Assembly (NCBI GenBank): GCA_964551735.1
Contig: CAZKEF010000021.1
Span: 41,580-105,579 of the forward strand
DNA: 64,000 bases
From: DAOUAT01 sp964551735
GTDB taxonomy: Bacteria > Chloroflexota > Anaerolineae > CG2-30-64-16
Direction of reading: 5' to 3'
The position numbers and the translations under genes were made by a program. Positions 58,648 to 64,000 of the stretch are shown here, one piece after another. Position 1 is the first letter of the stretch. Every line of letters begins with the position of its first letter. A model generated the notes under the pieces. The model ran no database searches and was not told the DNA's origin. It saw only the letters and a list, made by a program, of their open reading frames with translations.

Positions 58648-59310
58648 TCAGGCTGCGGTTTCAGCCGCAGCAAATTCAAGCCCCGCTGCAAACGCCACCA
58701 TGTTCCGCTCCACCCCGCGCTTCCACCGGCCGCGCACTACGGCCTCGACGTCGACGGGCGGGAGGAGCGTGCCCAGCGGCGTGCGGGCCAGCGCGACGCC
58801 CAGGGTGAAGATGTTGTCGGCGACGGGTGCGCCTTCGTAGAGGGGCAGCGCGTCCGGCGGGATGGCGATGAAGCGGCTGGCATCGCTCAGCGCGGCGCGG
58901 GCGGCCGCGGCGACCTCATTCAGCTTCGGATAGGGCGCCTTGCCCAGCATCACCGCGGTCGGCGCCCAGACGTGGGCGTAGAGCACGAAATGGCCGTCGG
59001 GCTTGACGTAACGCACGGCCTTGAGCGCCTCGGAGACCTCGGTGGCGATCACCAGGTCGGCGCCCCGCTCCGGGATGGCCGGGCCAGGGGCCGCGCGGCC
59101 CAGCCGGAGCTGCGCCTTGACGAAGCCGCCGCGCTGCGCCATGCCCTTCGTGGGGTAGAAGTTCACCGGGATGCCCAGCCGGTAGGCAGTCATCGAGATG
59201 ATCTCGCCGATGGTCAGCACCCCCTGGCCGCCGACGCCGACGAAGTAGATGTCGAATGTGGAATGTGGAATGTGGAATGCTGCGTGTTGCGTGTTGCGTG
59301 TTGCGTCCAT
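58648..59310 (-). CDS. iorB: indolepyruvate ferredoxin oxidoreductase beta subunit
   Basis: A 220-residue gamma-type 2-oxoacid oxidoreductase subunit with FVGVGGQGVLTIGEI (23-37), TKGMAQRGG and an NIFTLGVAL segment. Together with IorA it oxidises arylpyruvates to aryl-acetyl-CoA, reducing ferredoxin. The first 19 residues (DATRNTQHAAFHIPHSTF) are encoded by word repeats and are absent from the family, and the only available ATG (59310) lies in or beside that repeat. The gene's native start may therefore have been replaced. Confidence 0.88.
   Translation of the reverse strand: MDATRNTQHAAFHIPHSTFDIYFVGVGGQGVLTIGEIISMTAYRLGIPVNFYPTKGMAQRGGFVKAQLRLGRAAPGPAIPERGADLVIATEVSEALKAVRYVKPDGHFVLYAHVWAPTAVMLGKAPYPKLNEVAAAARAALSDASRFIAIPPDALPLYEGAPVADNIFTLGVALARTPLGTLLPPVDVEAVVRGRWKRGVERNMVAFAAGLEFAAAETAA
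59255..59308. repeat. GAATGTGGAATGTGG and GCGTGTTGCGTGTT repeats at the start of iorB
   Basis: Three GGAATGT units and four GCGTGTT-type units follow each other and form the 5' coding end of iorB. Confidence 0.8.
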
Positions 59311-59392
59311 GCCCTCAGTTCCTTGATTTCCTTCAGTTCCCTGTATCCCCGCGTCTCCGCGTCTCCCCGTCCCCGTGTCTCCGTGTCCCGCG

Positions 59393-61345
59393 TCATTCCA
59401 TCAGCAACACGGGTGCCAGCCGCTTGAACTCGATCGCGTCCCGCTTGCAGACCACGGCGCAGAGGCCGCAGCCGTAGCACTGGTCGGGGTCAATGGCGAT
59501 AGAGTCGTCGGTGAGGGTGATCGCCAGGCAGCCGGTGACGGTGATGCAGAGCTTGCACTGGTTGCAGTTCTCGTCAATGACCCGGATCGCGCCGGCCTCG
59601 TCCCCGCGGCGCTTGGCCGGGATGGCGCACTCCTGGCGGGCCAGCAGCACCTTGACGCCCGGCAGCTTGAGCGCGTCACCCAGCACCTGCGCCATGTCGT
59701 CCATCTCGAAGGGGTCCACGATCCAGAACTGATCCACCCCCAGCGCAGGCACGATGCGGGCGATGTCGAGCCGGGCGTTGCCCGCGCCCTGGAACTGCTC
59801 GCACGTGCCGGGGTTCGTCTGCATCCCGGTCATGCTGGTCCAGCCGTTATCCATGATGATCACGGTGATGGGCGTCTGGTGCTGCACCGCGTTGACCAGC
59901 GCGGGCAGGCCGGCGTGGTAGAAGGTGGAATCGCCGATGGTGGCGATGACGGGCGTCTTGACCCCGGCGTGGACGAAGCCCATCGCCATGCCGATGCTGG
60001 CGCCCATCGAAAGCTCGTTCCAGACGGTGTTGAAGGGCGGGTTCATGCCCAGGATGGTGCAGCCGATATCGCCGGTGACCATCACCTCGTCCTTTTTGAA
60101 CCCGGCGCGGCGCACGGCCTGGTTGATCGCCATGAAGGTGCCGCGGTGCGGGCAGCCCGCGCAAACGGTGATCGGCCGCGCGGCCGCCAGCTTCTCCGCC
60201 TCGGATTGGCCCCGGAAGAGGTCGGCGGGGACATCCAACCCCAGCGTGGCCGCCAGCCCCTGCACCACATGCCGCACGCCGTACTCGCCCACGCGCTCGA
60301 AGTGGCCGCTGCGCTTGCCGATGATCGTCCCCCCCCAGCCCATACGCTGCGCCTCGATGTAAACGGCGTTCTCGGTGACCGGTTCCAGCTCCTCCAGCAC
60401 CAGGATGGTGTCGCAGTGCCGCAGCAGCGCCCGGATCTGCTCGTGCGGCAGCGGGTGGACGCTGACGATGCGCAGCACGGAGACCGCTTCCGGGTCAAAC
60501 CCGTAGCGGGCCGCGATCTCGAAGCCTTCATCCAGGTACGCAGCGGTGATGCCGGCGGCGATGAGGCCGAACGTAGTGCGTGGTGCGTGGTGCGTGGTGC
60601 GTGATTCGCCGGCTTCTGACCCCTGACTCCTGACTCCTGACCCCTCAGCCCTGAGTCGCAACTGGTTCAAGCCGCGTTCGGCAATCCACGCCTCCGCCCG
60701 CTCCAGCCGCCGGATCACGTCGCGGTGCTGGGTCATGGCGATGACCGCGCCGGCTTTGGTGTAGATGTTGATGTCGCGCACCAGCTTGGGGTCGCGTTCA
60801 GGCCAGACGGGCGGCTCGTCGGGCAGCTCGATGACCGAGAAGGAGCTCGAGTTGGCGGTCACCAGGCGCACGAAGACGGGGGAGCCGATGGCCTCGGAGA
60901 GGTCGAAGGCGGCGCGGGTCAGGTCGTAGGCGTCCTGCACCGTGACCGGGTCGAGCATGGGCAGGTCGGACATCAGCGCGAAGCCGCGCGAATCCTGCTC
61001 CACCATGCCCGCGTTCGCGCCGGGATCGTCGGCCACGTAGATCACCAGGCCTCCGGTGACACCGGAGTGCGCGGCCGAGACCAGCGAGTCGTAGGCCACG
61101 TTGAGGCCCGACATCTTCATGGTGCAGAGCGCGCGCTGCCCGGCCCACGCCGCGGCCGCCGCGATCTCGAACGCGACCTTCTCGTTGGTGCTCCACTCCA
61201 CGTGGACGCCCGAGGGTTGCATCTCCAGCAGGCTGGTCAGCGCGCCTGTGGATGGGGTGCCGGGGTAGCCGGTCGCTACGGTGATGCCCGCGTGCAGCGC
61301 GCCGAGGGCGAGGGCTTCGTTGCCGGTTAGGAGTTTGGTTGCCAA
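59393..61345 (-). CDS. iorA: indolepyruvate ferredoxin oxidoreductase alpha subunit, with in-frame repeat
   Basis: A 650-residue TPP enzyme. N-terminal pyrimidine domain: ATGYPGTPSTG, EWSTNEKVAFE, TMKMSGLNVAYD. TPP-binding domain: CAGCPHRGTF, GDIGCTILG, IGDSTFYHAG, IIMDNGWTSMTGMQ. C-terminal ferredoxin motifs: CNQCKLC and CYGCGLCAVVC. The start is taken as TTG 61345 with GGAGG 7 bp upstream, since the open frame to 61405 is word repeat. Residues about 230-257 (GSGVRSQGSEAGES and following) are repeat-encoded, between two domains. The stop is 82 bp before iorB. Confidence 0.9.
   Translation of the reverse strand: MATKLLTGNEALALGALHAGITVATGYPGTPSTGALTSLLEMQPSGVHVEWSTNEKVAFEIAAAAAWAGQRALCTMKMSGLNVAYDSLVSAAHSGVTGGLVIYVADDPGANAGMVEQDSRGFALMSDLPMLDPVTVQDAYDLTRAAFDLSEAIGSPVFVRLVTANSSSFSVIELPDEPPVWPERDPKLVRDINIYTKAGAVIAMTQHRDVIRRLERAEAWIAERGLNQLRLRAEGSGVRSQGSEAGESRTTHHAPRTTFGLIAAGITAAYLDEGFEIAARYGFDPEAVSVLRIVSVHPLPHEQIRALLRHCDTILVLEELEPVTENAVYIEAQRMGWGGTIIGKRSGHFERVGEYGVRHVVQGLAATLGLDVPADLFRGQSEAEKLAAARPITVCAGCPHRGTFMAINQAVRRAGFKKDEVMVTGDIGCTILGMNPPFNTVWNELSMGASIGMAMGFVHAGVKTPVIATIGDSTFYHAGLPALVNAVQHQTPITVIIMDNGWTSMTGMQTNPGTCEQFQGAGNARLDIARIVPALGVDQFWIVDPFEMDDMAQVLGDALKLPGVKVLLARQECAIPAKRRGDEAGAIRVIDENCNQCKLCITVTGCLAITLTDDSIAIDPDQCYGCGLCAVVCKRDAIEFKRLAPVLLME
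60576..60658. repeat. in-frame GTGCGTGGTGCGTG and CTGACTCCTGACTCCTGA repeats inside iorA
   Basis: Two kinds of word repeat stand side by side and read through without a stop. Confidence 0.82.
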
Positions 61346-61362
61346 GGGTTTGCCTCCGAAAG

Positions 61363-61396
61363 GTACTGCGTATTGCGTATTGCGTGTTGCGTGCTG
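61363..61396. repeat. GCGTATTGCGTATTGCGTGTT word repeat before iorA
   Basis: Four or more tandem 7-base units between the phosphotransferase stop and the iorA start region. Confidence 0.75.
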
Positions 61397-61407
61397 TGTA
61401 TACACTT

Positions 61408-62295
61408 CTATACTGCAGCCAATAAGGCGTGCAATGCTTGAGTGCTTTCGTCTACACCTGCAACATCATTGCGTATCCGGGCGTTGTGATAACTGTACAG
61501 CGTACTCCAAACCTCAACGGCCCAGTGCAGGGATCTCCAATTTGTGCCGTCCATGCCACACGTCGAAAAGTAAGCCTCCAGGACAGCATCGGCTTCAGCA
61601 GGCCCGATCTGCCACCAAGTAATGGTATCTTGCTTTAGAAACAAGAAGCGGTGCACGTAGCATAAATCGAACAGATTCAGACTATTGACGGAATAGCCCC
61701 AATCCACAAACTGAACCTTGTTGCCTGCCACACGAATGTTGCCCGGATGTAAATCGCCATGAATACAGGTCACATAGCCCGCTTTAAGTCGGCCAAGTGC
61801 TGTGGCGCACTGTGCGATGACGGCTTCTCCTAACCCGGTCGTGAGGGTTGTCAACTCGTCTTGTAACATTGCGTTGACAGCAGTGAAGCAGCGCCGAGTT
61901 GTCAAAGAGTAGACTGGTTCAACGTTTCGACGGTTCGCATGAAAACGTCCCAACTCCGCAAAGGCACGGGGTAAAGCGTCCCTTTGCTCTCGCCGCAAGT
62001 CAACCCCCATCGCCCACTTCCAACAGGCAAGAGTCGTTTGTTTTATGGGCTTGGTGAATAGCAAGCATGGCGCTAGCCAACCCTCAGTCGAAGCCAATTG
62101 ACGATTGATGCGCAGTTCATTCTGTCCGATCGGGTCTTGAGGCGCGATCTGCTTTAGGAAGAGCCGGCCACCCTGTGCATTTCGGAGACAGTAGACGTTT
62201 TCCTGTAGCTGCTCTAGCGCATAGGGCGGCGCGCCCAGGTAGTACTCAATAGTCTCGGGCGACGCAGCTTCCATTACCTCTTCAAGGCTTATCAA
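61408..62295 (-). CDS. phosphotransferase of the APH/choline-kinase-like fold
   Basis: A 295-residue kinase-fold protein. Lys48 (FLKQI) fits the ATP-binding lysine, catalytic Asp181 is in IHGDLHPGNI and the metal-binding Asp198 in FVDWGY. The family phosphorylates aminoglycosides, choline, homoserine or sugars, or acts on spore-coat and other substrates. The start is TTG 62295 with AGAGGAG upstream; ATG 62274 is an alternative. The gene is visibly poorer in GC than its neighbours (many A/T third positions), which suggests transfer from elsewhere. Both sides are bounded by word repeats. Function in this locus is unknown. Confidence 0.8.
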   Translation of the reverse strand: MISLEEVMEAASPETIEYYLGAPPYALEQLQENVYCLRNAQGGRLFLKQIAPQDPIGQNELRINRQLASTEGWLAPCLLFTKPIKQTTLACWKWAMGVDLRREQRDALPRAFAELGRFHANRRNVEPVYSLTTRRCFTAVNAMLQDELTTLTTGLGEAVIAQCATALGRLKAGYVTCIHGDLHPGNIRVAGNKVQFVDWGYSVNSLNLFDLCYVHRFLFLKQDTITWWQIGPAEADAVLEAYFSTCGMDGTNWRSLHWAVEVWSTLYSYHNARIRNDVAGVDESTQALHALLAAV

Positions 62296-62311
62296 ACGCT
62301 TTGCTCCTCTG

Positions 62312-62373
62312 TGCAGTACACAATATGGAGTGCGCCTACGCAGTACGCCTACGCAGTACGCAATACGCAGTAG
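62312..62373. repeat. CTACGCAGTACGC word repeat
   Basis: CGCCTACGCAGTACG twice, followed by CAATACGCAGTAG, between the hydantoinase stop and the phosphotransferase start. Confidence 0.72.
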
Positions 62374-63729
62374 CTACACCGGCTCCCCCGCCCCTTCCAT
62401 CGTTGCCAAAAACCGCCCCTGTCCCGCCGGCGCGACCACCTCACCGTTCCGCAGCACCGGCCGGCCGCGCTGGAACGACAGCTCCGGCCAGCCGAGCACG
62501 GTGCGGCCTTCGTAGAGGGTGTAGCCCACCTTCGAGTGCTGGTTTTCGGCCCGAATCGTGAACTCCCGGTTCGGGTCGAACACCACCAGGTCGGCGTCGG
62601 AGCCGGGGGCGATGGCGCCTTTGCGCGGGTAGAGGCCGAAGATGCGCGCCGGGTTCTCGCTGAGCACCTGGGCCAGCCGCACGACGCCGATGTGGCCTTC
62701 GTTGACCCCGCCGTGATAGGTCATGGGCAGCAGCGTCTCGATCTGCGGGGAGCCGAAGCCCTGGGCCAGGAAGTCGCCGTGGACGTCCTTGCTCTTGGCC
62801 GCGTGATCCGAAGCGACCACCGACAGCGTGCCGTCGCGCAGCGCGTCCCAGAGCGCCAGCCGGTCCTCTTCGGCGCGGATGGGCGGGCCGATCTTCGCCA
62901 GCGCGCCGCGGGTGTCCAGGATCTCCTGCGTCAGGTTGAGGTACTGCGGGCAGGTCTCGCCGTAGACGGGCAGGCCGGCCGCGCGGGCGTCCAGCAGGTG
63001 GCGCAGGACGCGGCGGGTTGTGACGTGGGGGATGTAGAGCTTGCAGCCCACCACCTCGGCCAGGCGGATGGCCCGGAAGACCCCTTCCTCTTCCAGCGCG
63101 GGCGGCCGCGAGGCGTTGAAGAACTTCGCCGAGGCGTTCGGCCCTTTGAGGTACTTGTCCTCCAGGTAATCAATCGCGCCGCCGTTTTCGCAGTGGACGA
63201 TCGCCATGCCACCGCCCTCGGTCACCAGGTCCATGCCCTTGATGAGCTGGTAATCGTCGGTGTACCAGCCCTGTTTCAGGTAGGTCTGGAAGAATTTGAA
63301 GGTGCGCACGCCCAGCTTCATGACGTCAGGGATTTCGGGCACCTGTTTGGGCGCCTCGAACATGCCGCCGTGCAGCCCGAAATCCAGGGGCGACCGCGCG
63401 CTGGCGTCGTTCAGCATTTTCTCGACCTGCTCATACAGCCCCTCGCCGGTGCGGGCATAGGCGAAGTGCAGCAGGGTTGTCGTGCCGCCGTAGGCCGCCA
63501 CCCGCGCGCTGTGCTCCACGTCGTCCAGGTAGACCGGATGCACGTGGACGTCAATGATGCCGGGGAAGACATACTTACCGGCGACGTCAATCACCCGCTC
63601 CGCGCCCTCCCGCGGCAGATCCGGCCCCACGGCCGCGATGGTTTCGCCCCGCACGGCAACATCCGCACGGAACATGCGCCCGTTGGTGACTACAACACCA
63701 TTGGTTAACAGAAGGCTGTATTGTTCCAT
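62374..63729 (-). CDS. dihydropyrimidinase/hydantoinase-type amidohydrolase
   Basis: A 451-residue cyclic amidohydrolase. Metal ligands: His62 and His64 in DVHVHP, carboxylated Lys145 in FKFFQTY, His179 in VHCEN, a His in IPHVTT and Asp in ASDHA. The C-terminal KGAIAPGSDADLVVFDP is typical. The family opens hydantoin, dihydropyrimidine or allantoin rings. ATG 63729 has GAGGT upstream. It is next to a molybdenum hydroxylase (partial at the right edge) and in a block with a second hydroxylase and YqeB, a grouping seen in purine and hydantoin catabolism. The racemase-family protein at 5342 could serve the same pathway (inference). Confidence 0.9.
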   Translation of the reverse strand: MEQYSLLLTNGVVVTNGRMFRADVAVRGETIAAVGPDLPREGAERVIDVAGKYVFPGIIDVHVHPVYLDDVEHSARVAAYGGTTTLLHFAYARTGEGLYEQVEKMLNDASARSPLDFGLHGGMFEAPKQVPEIPDVMKLGVRTFKFFQTYLKQGWYTDDYQLIKGMDLVTEGGGMAIVHCENGGAIDYLEDKYLKGPNASAKFFNASRPPALEEEGVFRAIRLAEVVGCKLYIPHVTTRRVLRHLLDARAAGLPVYGETCPQYLNLTQEILDTRGALAKIGPPIRAEEDRLALWDALRDGTLSVVASDHAAKSKDVHGDFLAQGFGSPQIETLLPMTYHGGVNEGHIGVVRLAQVLSENPARIFGLYPRKGAIAPGSDADLVVFDPNREFTIRAENQHSKVGYTLYEGRTVLGWPELSFQRGRPVLRNGEVVAPAGQGRFLATMEGAGEPV

Positions 63730-63750
63730 TTTGTACCTCAATCTGAACCT

Positions 63751-63811
63751 GGAATCGAGGCTTTAGCCGGTTGGATGGTTAACGAGAGTGACCGGCTGAA
63801 GCCGCGATTCC
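63751..63811. repeat. GGAATCGAGGCTTTAGCCGGT / ACCGGCTGAAGCCGCGATTCC palindromic repeat (complete copy)
   Basis: Both arms (63751-63771 and 63791-63811) are present with a 19-bp loop. This is the full form of the element seen as halves or insertions at 48514, 52143, 54208 and 56352. Confidence 0.82.
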
Positions 63812-63822
63812 GGACGGGCATC

Positions 63823-63866
63823 CTTCACGCATCACGCATCACGCATCACGCCTCACGTTTCACGCT
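63823..63866. repeat. ACGCATCACGCATCACG word repeat at a gene end
   Basis: Tandem 7-base CATCACG units; on the minus strand they supply the TGA of the partial molybdenum-hydroxylase gene. Confidence 0.72.
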
Positions 63867-64000
63867 CTTCATCGCCGCCAACACCCGCTCCGGCGTGATC
63901 GGCAGCTCCTTGATCTGCACACCAATCGCATCCGACACGGCGCTGGCGACCGCGGGCGCGGCCGGGGTGAGGGACGGCTCGCCGATGCCCTTGGCGCCGA
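63846..64000 (-). CDS. molybdenum hydroxylase molybdopterin-binding subunit (partial, C-terminal end only)
   Basis: About 51 codons enter from the right edge and end at TGA 63846-63848. The peptide reads AKGIGEPSLTPAAPAV, then IKELPITPERVLAAM, closely parallel to the C-terminus of 51143-54163 (VKGLGEAAMLPATPAI, LREIPATPERVLRAM), including the catalytic Glu of the xanthine-dehydrogenase family (GEP). It is therefore a second hydroxylase, upstream of the hydantoinase on the same strand. Confidence 0.85.
   Translation of the reverse strand, partial: GAKGIGEPSLTPAAPAVASAVSDAIGVQIKELPITPERVLAAMKSVKREA

Noticed and set aside
1..64000. tRNA, rRNA, insertion sequences with transposase, riboswitches
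   Set aside because: I found no tRNA- or rRNA-like sequence, no transposase or integrase frame, and no cobalamin-riboswitch-like leader before the MttB operons. Weak structured RNAs could be missed by eye.

Overview
The window looks like a chromosomal stretch of a high-GC bacterium, most likely a member of the Chloroflexota (Caldilineae/Anaerolineae-type). That assignment is inferred from gene content and from the many short palindromic and tandem repeats that enter intergenic spaces and even coding frames; no rRNA or other marker gene is present. The DNA is almost entirely catabolic and transport genes, and nearly all of it right of 9.1 kb is transcribed from the minus strand.

The dominant theme is the trimethylamine methyltransferase (MttB/COG5598) superfamily. 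Nine full-length paralogs of 458-486 residues lie at 2518, 6175, 7625, 9111, 10698, 12942, 30686, 42895 and 48604. None has an in-frame amber codon, so all belong to the non-pyrrolysine branch, whose characterised members demethylate betaines, carnitine and related quaternary amines onto a corrinoid protein. No corrinoid protein, corrinoid:folate methyltransferase or RamA-type activator gene is in the window.

Layout. 1-2304: a partial peptide-type solute-binding protein and a GntR regulator. 2518-9067 (+): an operon of MttB, a methionine-gamma-lyase-like PLP enzyme, an Asp/Glu racemase-family protein and two more MttB. 27531 down to 9111 (-): one long run of an iron-sulfur protein with a winged-helix-like N-terminus, HypB, HypA, a solute-binding protein, a molybdopterin oxidoreductase, two MFS carriers, a Dpp-type ABC transporter, MttB, a trans-aconitate-methyltransferase-like enzyme and two MttB. 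41787 down to 27729 (-): two opine-dehydrogenase-like enzymes, an MmgE/PrpD protein, a second complete Dpp-type transporter, MttB, a pseudogene of the iron-sulfur protein, a second MmgE/PrpD and an enolase-superfamily enzyme. 41994-42590 (+): an XRE-cupin regulator. 64000 down to 42895 (-): a partial molybdenum hydroxylase, hydantoinase-type amidohydrolase, phosphotransferase, IorA/IorB, an ADP-forming acyl-CoA synthetase, a YqeB-like protein, a HisC-like aminotransferase, a molybdenum hydroxylase (fused FeS and Mo subunits plus FAD subunit), MttB, an L-serine-dehydratase-like fusion, a second iron-sulfur protein, an ornithine-cyclodeaminase-like enzyme and MttB.

Reading the genes together (inference): ABC and MFS carriers import small organic nitrogen compounds; MttB paralogs of different specificity remove methyl groups; aminotransferase, lyase, cyclodeaminase, hydantoinase and dehydrogenase enzymes process the demethylated carbon-nitrogen skeletons; and IorAB plus the ADP-forming synthetase recover ferredoxin electrons and ATP. 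The second striking feature is that at least nine repeat-derived segments read through in frame within six genes, mostly at apparent domain boundaries, and repeats also supply the ends of others.
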